Below are positions 1 through 10,649 of a stretch of DNA of 64,000 bases, piece by piece. Location: contig JAKSZT010040190.1 in assembly GCA_026826555.1 (NCBI GenBank), positions 1,088,596 through 1,152,595 of the forward strand, written 5' to 3'. The position numbers and the translations under genes were made by a program. Below the pieces are notes generated by a model. The model saw only the letters and a program-made list of their open reading frames with translations. It did no database searches and was not told where the DNA came from. Positions within the stretch are counted from its first letter, which is position 1. Every line of letters starts with the position of its first letter. Source of the DNA: Tolypeutes matacus (Eukaryota; Chordata; Mammalia; Cingulata; Chlamyphoridae).

Positions 1-138
1 CGCCCCCACCCCACCCAAATCTTTTTATATTTATTTCATTCTCATTCATTTTGGAAAACCAGCAAAGGATGTGGCTGGTGAGTAATTCCTGAAGGGAAAT
101 AAGCTCTTTCTCCTGCGATCACTCTCTCCCCATGGCGG

Positions 139-575
139 TCACCCCTCCACGCAGTGGCACGTCAGGAAGAGTGAATCGCCCTTTCTGATGCCGTAACCTG
201 CCGTGCTCTTCCCACCTTCCAGTCTCTTTCTGTTGCAAGCCACAACCTGGGTCTCGGGGCTTACAGCAGTCTTGGTCTCGACCGTCTCCTTCACCTGGGC
301 CACTGAGCTGGGCCTGCACACCTGCAGCAGGTGCCTCTGACCCTCACCACCTGACTCCACCAGAAACACGGGCACCTCCTCGTCGCCGGGTGAGTGGATG
401 GTCTTCTCCTTGTCAGGCTTCTCTGGGGCTGTAGGGTCTTGGAGCCCAGCAGCAGGACCCGGTCCTGCTCAGGAACCTTGGTCCTGGACCAGACGTGTTC
501 ACTGATCTTCCTCACTCGGTCATCCACGTTGGCAGTGAAGGTCAGTAATTCCCAATCCATGGAACGGACATTCAC
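139..575 (-). pseudogene. UBD: UBD (FAT10) exon 2, frameshifted and decayed
   Basis: UBD/FAT10 is an interferon- and TNF-inducible modifier with two ubiquitin-like domains that targets proteins to the proteasome. Read on the minus strand, a splice acceptor (tctcattgcag) at 576 leads into VNVRSMDWELLTF and then KTKVP-like TKVPEQDRVLLLGSK, which is the first ubiquitin-like domain. The second domain continues in another frame: VPVFLVESGGEGQRHLLQV, then VAQVKETVETKT, then GYGIRKGDSLFL, ending with TGA at 139-141. Compared with the family, about 16 nt are lost after the RRSL-like stretch, which shifts the frame, and a further in-frame loss follows TIH. The C-terminus reads CVEG instead of the family's diglycine end, so conjugation would fail even without the frameshift. 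The acceptor shows that this is a genomic copy, not a processed one. A minus-strand AATAAA lies at 30-35. Identification is strong. Whether this is the species' only UBD or an extra copy cannot be told here. Confidence 0.85.
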
Positions 576-599
576 CTGCAATGAGAACCACCGGACCGT

Positions 600-2300
600 T
601 GCCTAGAATATCTGCCACCCTTTCACCCCACCTTCATTACCACTGCCCTTCCACTGCCTGCCCAGCACCCCTGCTTCTTTCCACCAATCTGTGCCCCTCC
701 CTTGCTTGGAATTGCCAGGTTATAACACAAACAAGAAAATCAGTCTCATTCCTTTATAGCAATACCCCATATTCACCCCAAAACATCCTTAGTGATTTCT
801 CACCTTTTTCACTTGCCTCCTAAGTAGATGAAATTTGTCAAATGTTGTGGTGGTTTGAAGATGCATGTTCTAAATGTGACCCATTCCTGTGGGTGAGAAC
901 CCATTGTCTTCAGTTCAGGTGTGTCCCACCTCAATCAGGACGGCCCTTTATCCTATTACAGGAGTCCTTCATAAGAGAATGAAATCCAGACAGAGACAGA
1001 GAGAAAACCCTGCACGCAAGAAGCTGGAGTCAGTGGCACCTGGAAGAGAAGGAGAGACAGCGGATGCGGCCAAATGCCTTGACATGTGACAGGGGAGCCA
1101 AGGGTCACTGGCAGCCGGTCTTCAGGGAGAAAGCATTGCCTTGATTTGGACATTTTCTTGGCCTCAAAACCACGAGCGAATACATTGCCGTTGTTCAAGC
1201 TGAACCATTTCATGCTATTTGCTTAAGCAGCCCAGGAAACGAAAACGTTAAAAAGAAAACCCAACTGCAGAGCTTCAAAAGATGTAGACTCTTAAAAACA
1301 ACTCCCAAAGAGAGTTTCCAAGACACGGCAGCCTCCTGAGATCCCCATGGGGCTACCCAGCAAGGACTTTGGAAGGAAACCCTGGTCAGGACACGTAGCT
1401 TCTGTGCTGTTACCTTCTGTTTTACTGTCTCGTTGCTTTTTAATGTAACTCACATATTACAGTGACACCATGTTCAATATTACTTGCTAATCAGTGTTTC
1501 CTGTTTGTTTGTTTTGTTGTTGTTGTTTTTAAATCTACCCATCATAGAATGTGATCTCCTTTAATTAGATCAGGGCCTCTGATTGGAAGCTCACTGGAAA
1601 GCCTGCATGTGGCAGACCCGGAATTACCGGGTGTCCCTCCTCTGCCGAGTGCTGCCCGCATTCCAGCTTCTCTTCCTAACGCGTATATTCTTATCAGGGG
1701 AACGCATTGGGCCATTAACAACTTGAGGTTCTTCTCCTTTGGGAGGAGAGGAAAGCCTATATTTAGGAGCCCTGGGCCCCTAAACGGGATGGGGGAGAGG
1801 GCCTGGGGCAATATTTCCATAACTTCAAATCCTGCCAGCTCTGTTGAACCCAAAGCCCAGTCCCACTTCCTACCATTTATCCCTGACAGTGGCCAGTTTG
1901 ACGGCTGACACAGGTGACCAGCTTCTCTCCGCGACCCCCTTCCATTCTGCAGGTGTCAGCTCCTGTGCCCTCTCCTTCAGGAAGCCTTCCGGGCCACCCT
2001 GCCTCCCTGGGCACCGCCCCCTGTCCAGTTCCTAAAACCTCTCCCCAGCTCTTGGAGGTGCGTTTCCTCTCCCCACCCCTTCGTCAACCCTGACTTACTT
2101 ACACAGATGCAGGAACCACTGGGAACCTGCAGTAAGGAGAAGAAACAGCAGGCTGAGAAAGCTGAGAGAAGGGACCTCCTTCCGGCTTACGTGCAACCTC
2201 TGGGGTGGGAAATCCCTGCCTGGACTCTTGGGTTTATCTTCAGGCAGCTTTGCTGAGCCCTTTGTCCTTGCACTTTTTCAGGAACTTTCTTTCACTTTTG
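600..2300. other. no gene recognised; one LTR inside
   Basis: Apart from the LTR at about 848-1250, I see nothing I can name. Short open frames on both strands lack family signatures. An old MIR-like stretch follows at about 2640-2760. Confidence 0.5.
848..1250 (+). mobile_element. MaLR-like solo LTR (lineage family A)
   Basis: The copy starts near 'ggtttgaagatgcatgttct' and continues through 'cccattcctgtgggtgagaa', a TATAA-poor middle and a 3' end resembling 'gcagcccaggaaacgaaaac'. The same family recurs in the opposite orientation at about 20845-21395 and 25608-25970. The size and the end style fit MaLR/ERVL LTRs. Ends are approximate. Confidence 0.55.
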
Positions 2301-2574
2301 ATGGGGTGAGTCAATAAGCAAAGAAATACTTTCTGATCAGGCATTTCTCCTCTTGGCCAATCCATTCACACCCCCCATTCCATGCCAGGCGTGGGCCTTC
2401 TCTGTTGGGAATTTCCGCGATCAGCACCCCCACCTCTGGGCCTCGCTGGCACGAAGGCCTTGGTGCTTCGTGGGCCTCCCCTGCTGCTTTCTCGAGTCGT
2501 CCGTCAGTCAGGCCTTCCTCAGAGCCGGCGCCCACGAGGACGGTCAGGGCTGGTGTGGGGATGTGCTCTGAGCC

Positions 2575-2605
2575 GCTTCCACAGAGGCAGGATGCGTGAA
2601 ACCTG
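2575..2605 (-). pseudogene. possible UBD exon 1 relic (weak)
   Basis: On the minus strand this stretch encodes HASCLC, like the short first coding exon of UBD, which ends in ASCLC. It lies about 2 kb upstream of the exon 2 relic, a plausible intron distance. No ATG is in the expected place, and the base pair after the TGT codon is GG, not a GT donor. With so few residues the match may be chance. Confidence 0.25.
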
Positions 2606-2639
2606 CCTGCAGGGGACACGGGAGAAATAACCCTGGACT

Positions 2640-2760
2640 GAGGAGAGACGGGATTTCGAGTTCCGGGAGTGCCACTTGCTACATTGCCTTGGACAAGTCT
2701 GTTTACCTCCTTGGAGTGGAGGTTTCCTGATCTATAAAATGAGATGATTCGAGGGAACTT
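2640..2760 (+). repeat. MIR fragment
   Basis: The stretch shows the MIR pattern: 'gccttggacaagt', 'tttacctcctt', then 'tctataaaatgagatgat'. Confidence 0.55.
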
Positions 2761-3043
2761 TGGAATCCTGGGTTATGAGATCACACTATTTACCTGTTCG
2801 GAACCCAGTAAGCCAAATCCACTACATGAGAGCAACCCAAAGCCAACAATCGAATGCTGATCCCACCTCCCCCGATACGACACAGCCACACAGCCACGCT
2901 CACACCACAACTCTTGTTTGTGTGGCAGTGAGTCTCAAAAGTGGGCTTCAAGTAGTCGGTGAAGCATGTTGTAAACATGCTGTGCTGTCCATCCAGGCTT
3001 TGTTATTTCATTTATAGAGCACAGGCACAGTAGACTTAGCATC

Positions 3044-3384
3044 ATTTTTTTCTTTTAAGATTTATTTTATTTGTTTCTCCCCACCCTCTCACTGTTTGTA
3101 CTTGCTGCGTTTGTTCATCTTCCTTGTTTCTTGAGGAGGCACCAGGAGCTGAACCCGGGATCTCCGATATGGGAGGGAGGTGCCTAATCACTTGAGCCAC
3201 CTCCGCTCTCTGTTTTGCTGTGTCTCTCATTATGTTTTTCTTCTTGTGTCTCTTGTTGCATCAGCTTGCCACACCTGCCTGTCATGTCAGCTTGCTGTCT
3301 TCTTTAGGAGGCACTGGGAACTGAACCAAGGACCTCCCATGTGGTAGGCGGGAGTTCAATCGCTTGAGCCACATCCACTTCCCT
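3044..3384 (-). mobile_element. tRNA-Ala-derived SINE, long (dimeric) form
   Basis: Read on the minus strand, two tRNA-like heads (one ending 'ttgagccacatccacttccc' on the plus strand, one ending 'ttgagccacctccgctctct') lie in tandem with a T-rich 3' tail at 3044. A second copy of the same dimer is at 10278-10614. Confidence 0.75.
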
Positions 3385-3394
3385 AGCAGCATTC

Positions 3395-4497
3395 TTAAAG
3401 GCGCTGCAGTTTTCAGAATGATCAATGAGCCCTGGCTTCAACTTACAGTCACCAGCTGCATTAGCCCCTAACAAGAGAGTCCACCTGTCCTTTGGAGCTT
3501 TGATACCAGGCATTGACTTCTCCTCTCTAGCTAGGAAAGTACTACAGGGTATTTCTTCCAATATAAGGCTATTTTGTCTACACAAAAGCCTGTTGTTTAG
3601 TGTACCTCTTCCATTCTCTTAGCTGGATCTTCTGTAAGACTTGCTGTGGCTTCTACATCAGCACTTGCTGCTTCACCTTGTTCTTTTATGTTATGGAGGT
3701 GGCTTATTCCCTTAAACCTCATGAACTGGTCTCTGCTAGCGTCAAACTTTTCTCTGTAGCTAGGGCCTTGCTCTGGATTAGGCTTTGGCTTTAGGGAATG
3801 TGGCTGGTTTGATCGTCTATACAGACTCCTAACACTTTCTCCAGATCAGCAATAAGGCTGTTTTACTTTCTTTTCATTTGTGTGTTCACTGGAGAAGCAT
3901 TTTTTAATTCCTTCAAGGATTTTCCCTTTGCATTCACAACTTGGCCAACTGTTTGGCACAAAAGGCTTAGCTTTCAGTCTGTCTTGGCTTTTGACATGCC
4001 TTCCTTACTAAGCTTAATCATTTCTAGCTTTTGATTTAAAGTGAAAGACATGCTACTCTTCCTTTTACTTGAACACTTAGAGGCTATTGTGGGGTTATTA
4101 ATTGGCCTAATTTCAATATTGTTGTGTCTCAGGCAATAGGGAGGCCCAAGGAGAGGGAAAGAGATGGGAAGGGCTAGTTGGCTGAGCAGTCAGAATGCCC
4201 CCAGCATTCATCAATTAAGTTCACCACCTTATAAGGGTGTGGTTCGTGGCATCCCAAAACAATTACCATAGTAACATCAAAGATCACAGATCACCATAAC
4301 TGATATAATAATGATGAAAGAGTTTGAAATATTGCAAGAATTACCAAAATGTGACACAGAGACACAAAGTGAGCATATGTTGTTGGAAAATTGTGCCGGT
4401 AGATTTGCAAGGTTGCCACAAACCTTCAATTTGTAAAAACCGCAATATTTGCAAAGTGCAATAAAGTGAAGCACAATAAAACAAGTAAGCCTGTAAA
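3395..4497 (-). mobile_element. Tigger1-type DNA transposon remnant
   Basis: The right end, 'gcaatatttgcaaagtgcaa' followed by 'taaagtgaagcacaataaaa', matches the Tigger1 terminal inverted repeat. The inner part, read on the minus strand, contains decayed pogo-like transposase sequence (for example SMSFTLNQKLEMIKLSKEGM near 4000-4050). The copy is truncated at the left by the SINE. It is non-coding today. Confidence 0.75.
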
Positions 4498-4911
4498 AAC
4501 ATTCTGCCCATCAAAAAACGTCATTACAAAAATCAGTATGCAATCCACAGACTGGGAAAAGTTATTTGCAGTACATGTATCTGACAAAGGACTTACACAG
4601 AATACATAAAGAACTTGTACAAAATGGCAATGAAAAGAACAGTGCAATTTTTAGAGTAGGCAAAAGACTTGAACAGGCATTTCACAAAAGAAGATACAGG
4701 AATGGCCAAAAGCACATAAAGATGCTCAACATCACTGGCCACCAGGGAAATGTAAATTTAAACTTCAATGAAGTACCATTTCATACCCACTAAAGTGGCT
4801 AAAATAACTAAGACACAGAATATGAAACGTTGTTAAGGATGTGCTTATGGGAGTATAAACAGAGGCAGCCACTTTGAAGAACTGTTTGGCAGTATCTTAG
4901 AAAGTTGAACA
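4498..4911 (+). mobile_element. old L1 3' fragment
   Basis: The text 'gacttgaacaggcatttcac', 'gaatggccaaaagcacataa' and 'gatgctcaacatcactggcc' is the conserved end of L1 ORF2 on the plus strand. It is full of stops. Confidence 0.75.
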
Positions 4912-5018
4912 CTGGGGAGTGGATGTGGCTCAGGCAGTTGGGTGCCCCCCTCCCACATGGGCGGTCCAGGTTCAGTGTCTGGTGATTCCTAAAGAAGACA
5001 AACAACAAGCAGGACAGC
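4912..5018 (+). mobile_element. tRNA-Ala-derived SINE, truncated
   Basis: The head 'ggggagtggatgtggctcag' is followed by a body with 'aaagaagacaaacaacaagc'. The 3' tail is missing. Confidence 0.75.
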
Positions 5019-5619
5019 TCAGTGGCATTCAAAATGCAGGGCTGGTAACTGGGAAGCAGCAGCTACATATGTAAAGCTCATATATTCCAGTGTCCTCAAC
5101 TAGTATTCAGAGATGTAATCCGAACATTAGGCCATGGGCAAAGCTAATTCGAAATTAAAATGGTTTGAAAAAACAGAATCATAAAAATTCATGAATTCAG
5201 CAGAAAAATGTAGTTTTTAACAGCTGTCCTTGTATATATTTATTAACTGACAATTCATTGCATTTAATAAAGTTAATCACAGATAAAATCCTTATTGGTG
5301 GTTATTTCTCTAAATTCTCAAAATTTACAGCATTTATGATTTTTATAAAAAACTCTTCAATGTGGCCTCTCTGAAATAGTAGCTTATGAGATGTAAACAG
5401 CTAGGAAGATTAATCTTTACTTTAGGTTAATTTTAACAGAGGGTATTATATCTCCTCTTTATTTAGTGTTAGGAGTTCAGAGAAACATGTCAGTTAAGGT
5501 AGAAGAAATGGTACTAATATAGGTGTGGAAGTGAGAAAGAATGAAGTATGGCTGAGTTACCAAAAAAATATGGCAAAAGTTGATAGAATGTTCCTTCTGT
5601 GATTACATAAGACTGTAAA

Positions 5620-5996
5620 TTCCATCTTGCTGGAAGACTCTCTCTACTGACTCTCTCCCTTGCTTGCCTTGAGGTATATGTCACCATATGGAGAGGCCCA
5701 GTTGGCAAGGAGCTGAGATGGCCTCTAGCCAGCAGGCAGCAAGAAATTGAGCCCTTCTGTCTGACAGTGTGCAAGGAACTGAAAGCTGAATCCTGCCAGT
5801 ATCCACTTAAAGTAAAAGTGGACTTTCCCCCAGTCACATCTTAGATGAGACCCCAGGCCTGCCTTGTGAGAAACCCTGAAGCAGAGGACTCAGCTAAGCT
5901 ATGCCCAGACACCTGTCCCACCGAAACTGAAATAATAAATGTGTATTGTTTCGAGCTGCTAGGTTTGTTAAGCAGCAATTGATAACTAATATACTA
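5620..5996 (+). mobile_element. MLT1-type LTR
   Basis: The 3' end carries the MLT1 hallmark: 'aataataaatgtgtattgtt', then 'gctaggtttgttaagcagca', ending in 'gataactaata'. The 5' boundary is approximate. Confidence 0.65.
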
Positions 5997-6149
5997 GTAG
6001 TACAAAAAATATAAAGCTTCCTAACTATAAGAACTACTCCAATTAAAAAGAGACACACTGAAAAGCAGATATATGTCTATTCATATATATGCATACACAT
6101 TATGTATATGTTTGTTTATATTTACATATTTGTATATATGTACATAGAG

Positions 6150-8260
6150 CATGTGAAACAGAAAACTTAAGAAAATTATTAAGACCAAACAAAACTGTCA
6201 TATCATATCAATAGATGCAAATGGGCTTAACTCACCTTCTAAAAGAAAAAAAAATTTTAGATTTGATCACAGAGCAAAACCCAACTCTATTTAATATATA
6301 TACAAGAGACACTTCTAAACCAAAATGACTCAGAAAGGTTTTGAACAAAAGGATGAACAAGGATAAATTAAGCAAATACAAATAAAAAGAAAGACTGCAT
6401 CAAAATCTTAATTTCAGAAAAAGTGGGATTCAGGGCAACAGCATGAAATGAGACAAAGAGGAGTACTTTTTAATGCTAAAGAGTACAATTTACAATAAAG
6501 ACATAACAGATATGAATAGTTACGCAGAAAATAACAGAGGAGCAACTTTCCTAAATAAGAGAGTATAGGAGATATAAAAAGAAACAGACAAAAACAAATA
6601 ATAGAGGAATTTTATAGTTGTCTTTTTCTAAAAAGATCAATTAGACATAAATAAAGATATAGAACATTTAAAAACTAAAACCAACAAATTAAATCTATGG
6701 CTATATAGACAAGCTCTGCACTCTGAAAATACAGGAAATGTTTTTTCAGATGTGCAGTGAACATTTATGAAAACTATTTACTGGGAAGCGGCTGTGGCTC
6801 AATCAGTAGGGCTCCCGTTTGCCATATGGGAGGCCCCGGGAACCGAACTCCTGGTGAAGGCAAGCCCGCCCGCACGGCGTGGTTGGCTGACCCAGCGAGC
6901 ACAAGCAGCAAGGGGGGGATAGATGAATAAATAAATAAAATCTTTAAAAAAAAAAAAAAAAAAAGAAAGAAAACTATTTACTGAGCCATAGAAAACCACA
7001 ATAAATTCCAACAAGTATAAATAACACAAATATTCTCTGATCACAATGCAATAAATCTAAAAATAAGGACAAAAGCAGAAAACAAGCAAGCCTTTGCATG
7101 TGAAAATTAAAAGAAAAAACTTTCATTGGCTCAAAGGAAAATACAAACATAAGTTTAGATTTTCCAGAAAACAACAAAAACACTGCATTTCAAAACACTT
7201 GGGATTAATCTAAAAACCAGTGTTCAATGACAAATTCATAGCATTAAATATATCAGTAATAGAGGGAGAACAAAAATATATGAATCAATTCAGCTCAAAT
7301 GTTTAAAAAAAGAACTAAATAAACCAATAGAGACTGCTCATCAATGAATATGTTACTGACTTTTCTCCCTCTTCCTTCTTTTGTGCTTCTCCAGATCACC
7401 TCTGATAAAACTCTACACCCCAAAAATAAATAAATAAACCAAAGGCAAACATAAGTAAGGAATTAATAAAAATAAATGCAGACACAAATGAAATACAATT
7501 TAGAAAAACAGAACACTGTAATGTTAAAACTGAATTGAGAAATCAATATAAATGCATGCTTTTAAGAAAATATATTTAAAAAAAGAAAGAAGATGTAAAT
7601 ATTGAGATATAGTCACATACCATCTGATCTATCCAAATTATATAATCGATGGCTTTTTAAAAATCTGTTAAAAAGTCCTTTATTGTGAAATTCTAAAATA
7701 AATAGAAAAATAGGTGGAAAGAAATTACAAATTTTAAACGAGAGTGCAAGGCCAGGTTAGATTTTGTATAATCAATTATTTAAAAAAAAGTATAGTAACA
7801 AACATTCATAAATGTAAGTAATAATGAAACTATAATAGAAATTAATTATAACATAATTCTAAATTTTATATTGCAACTCTAACTATTGGACATAATGATC
7901 TCTAAGAATGAAATAAATTATTGGTTTGTTTAATTTCTGTTTAGGCCATAATTCTTTCTATATAATCAAATTCCTATTTGGGAATTCTTCACATCTTATT
8001 GGGATGAATTATAGCAGATAATAATTTGCCAACTCATAATTTTATGAGGCAGAAAAATTCAAAATCTTGTTCAATAGTAGTCATGCTAAATCATAATTGA
8101 TCCAAGTGGATTATTTTAATTAAAGAGTATGAATAAGAAAGAGTTAAAGAAAAATGAGGTATACAAAAATATATCTCTTCTCTAGTCCTCCTCAATTAAA
8201 AGCAAGTGTTCATTTTGTATGAAAACATTTACAGAATACTGATCACAGGAACAATTTGCC
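6150..8260 (+). mobile_element. AT-rich region with old L1/HAL1-like remnants
   Basis: Translating 6190-6330 gives INANGLNS-like and IYKRHF-like pieces typical of the LINE endonuclease region, with many stops. The rest, up to 8260, is AT-rich without a readable frame. A SINE interrupts it at 6784. The subfamily is uncertain. Confidence 0.4.
6784..6968 (+). mobile_element. tRNA-Ala-derived SINE with perfect TSD
   Basis: The insertion has a full head, the GC-rich body 'ggcaagcccgcccgcacggc', an (ATAA)n tail and poly(A). It is flanked by an exact 15-bp target-site duplication, gaaaactatttactg, at 6769-6783 and 6969-6983. It sits in AT-rich LINE debris. Confidence 0.9.
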
Positions 8261-8264
8261 AGTT

Positions 8265-10262
8265 GCACTGAGTAATTATTGTTCATATACTATAATGTTG
8301 GTATTTTACATTTCTTGGATCTACTCCAGATTTTTTGGTTACTATTTGCATGGAATACTTTTTTTCAACCTTTCACTTTTAACCTGGTTGTGTTCTTACA
8401 TCTGAGGTGGGTCTCTTGTAGAAAGATAGACGGCTCATATTTTTTTATCCATTCTATTAGTCTATGTCTTATTGGGGGGAGTTCAATCCATTAACATTCA
8501 ATGTTATTACTGTAAAGGCATTACTTCATTCATTTTGTCCTTTGGCTCTCTTGTCATATCATTCTATTGTCGTCTTCTTATCCTTTAGTCTACCCTTCCT
8601 AATAATCTTTATTTCTAAACACTTCTCCAGATCTCTCACCCTTGTTTTTTCCTTTCAGGCTGCAGCACCCCCTTTAGTATCTCTTGAAAATCTGGTCTTT
8701 CGGTAACATATTCTATCAGTTTTTGTTTGTCTATGAAGACTGAACTCACCCTCATTTCTGAAGGACAGCTTTGCTGGCAGTTTTTCTCTTTCAGTACCTT
8801 AAATACATCATATCACTTTCTTCTCTCCTCCATGGTTTCTGATGAGAGGTCAGCACTTAATCTTATTGAGTTTCCCTTGTATGTGATACTTTGCTTTTCT
8901 CTTGCTGCTTTCAGAATTCTCTCTTTATCTCTGATATTTGTCATTCTGAACAGTAGTGTCTCAGGGTAGGTCTATTCAGATTTATTCTGTTTGGGATGCG
9001 TTGTCTTTTATTTATGTCCTTCATAAGGGTTGGAAAGTTTTGGGTCATTACTTTCTCAAATATTCTTTCCGCCCCTTTTCCATTCTCTTCTCCTTCTGGG
9101 ACATCAATAATGTGAATGTTTGTGTGTTTCACATTGTCATTCAATTCTCTGGGACTCTGTTCCATTTTTTCCATTCTCTTTCTATTCTCCTGTCTTTTCC
9201 AGTTCAGATATTCTATCTTCAAAATCACTAATTCTGTCTTCAAGCAATTCAAATCTGCTCTTATATGCCTCTCATGTATTTTTAATTTCATCCATTGTGT
9301 CTTTCATTCTCATAAGGTCTGTTACTTTTCTTTGCAGGCTTTCAAATTGTTCTTTATGCTCCCCCAGTGTCTTCTTAATATTCTTTACTTTAGTCATATT
9401 TTCTTTAAATTCTTTGAAGTGATTTAGGAGAGTTGTGTGATTATCACTGATTGTCTTAAATCCTCTATCTCTTCAGGATATTTGGTTTGTTCTTTTAGCT
9501 GGGCCATATCTTGCTAGTATGGCTTGTAATTTTTTGCTGATGTCTAGGCATCTGAATATGTTAGTGAATTTACTCTGATGGCTAATTTCTCTCTCTTGCC
9601 CATTGTTCCTCCCCCACCCCACCCCCCCGCCGCGCCCCAGCTCTTTGATATTTGGTTTAGTTTTTGTCAGTCTTTACAATTGCCCAGCTTAAGTTTTCAA
9701 AATCAGGCCAGGGATTCACTAGTGGGCCCAGATTTCCTCCCAGGAGTTGGATACAGAGAGCACAGTTTTTGTCCATGTAATTTCCAGACTGGCCAGAACA
9801 TGGTGCTAGTCAGTGCACTTTTCCGTGGAGGTGTTTCAGTCTTGGCTTTCCTGTGTTCCTGTGTTGACTCTCCAGATTTGAGAGTCAAAGTCGGCTCTGC
9901 TGGCTGAATTCACGAATTCACTGAAGAAAAGTACCCCGACCTCCCCTCTTTCCCCTTGAAACAACTGACAGGGAGGAAGATGTCTGCTCCCCTCTCAGTC
10001 ATCTGTAGTGCACCAGGGGTAACTCCAGCTTAATATCTTGGGGGTTGGGGAGGGGAGCCCTTCCCAGCTTCCACTGGGGTTGGTAACTCATGTTTGTTGT
10101 TTCGGCTTTTTCGTCTTTCTGTCCCTCACCCTCCTGGGAGATGTGAGGCACTGTCCTGGTCTGCTGACCCCCAAAGCAGGTCCCTCAGATAGCTTTTGTC
10201 TCTTTCTCCATTTTTTTTGACAGCATTCAGCTCTGCCTGTTAGTATGTCACCATCTTCCCAC
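8265..10262 (-). mobile_element. L1 with intact 5' end, 3' part missing
   Basis: On the minus strand the element begins 'gtgggaagatggtgacatac', a standard L1 5' end, and runs through a 5' UTR to about 9560. ORF1 follows: a coiled-coil-like region near 9290, then IPNRINLNRPTLRH near 8960 and DKERILKAAREK near 8900. It then enters the ORF2 endonuclease start, with IKKYEPSIFLQETHLR near 8410-8440, and stops at about 8265. Frames are broken, so it is dead. Most L1 copies lose the 5' end, so this one must have been cut later or rearranged. Confidence 0.8.
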
Positions 10263-10277
10263 AATCCTCTGAACCTT

Positions 10278-10614
10278 TTTTTTAAAGATCTATTTATTTA
10301 TTTATTTCTCCCCACCCCCTCGTTGTTTGCACTTGCTTTGTGCTGTGTCTTTAGGAAGCACCGGGAACTGAACCTGGGACCTTCGATGTGGGAGGCAGGT
10401 GCCTAATTGCTTGAGGCGTCTCTGTTCCCTGCTTTGTTGTGTCTCTCGTTATGTTTTTCTTCTTGTGTCTCTTGTTGCATCATCTTGTGTCAGCTTGCTG
10501 CACCTGCCCGCCACGCCAGCTCAGCTGTCTCCTTTATGAGGCACCAGGAACGGAACCATGGACCTCCCATGTGGTAAGGGGGAGCTCAGTCGCCTGAGCC
10601 ACATCCACTTCCCC
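10278..10614 (-). mobile_element. tRNA-Ala-derived SINE, long (dimeric) form
   Basis: This has the same two-headed structure as the copy at 3044-3384. Its T-rich tail lies immediately beside the L1 5' end. Confidence 0.75.
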
Positions 10615-10649
10615 TGAACTTTCTTAAGCCAAGACTTTGTATACTACCC

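Noticed and set aside
6784..6968. Could the tRNA-like heads be real tRNA-Ala genes?
   Set aside because: All are followed by a SINE body and A tail, many have target-site duplications, and the cloverleaf is degraded; the 6p22 tRNA cluster known in human is not visible in this window.
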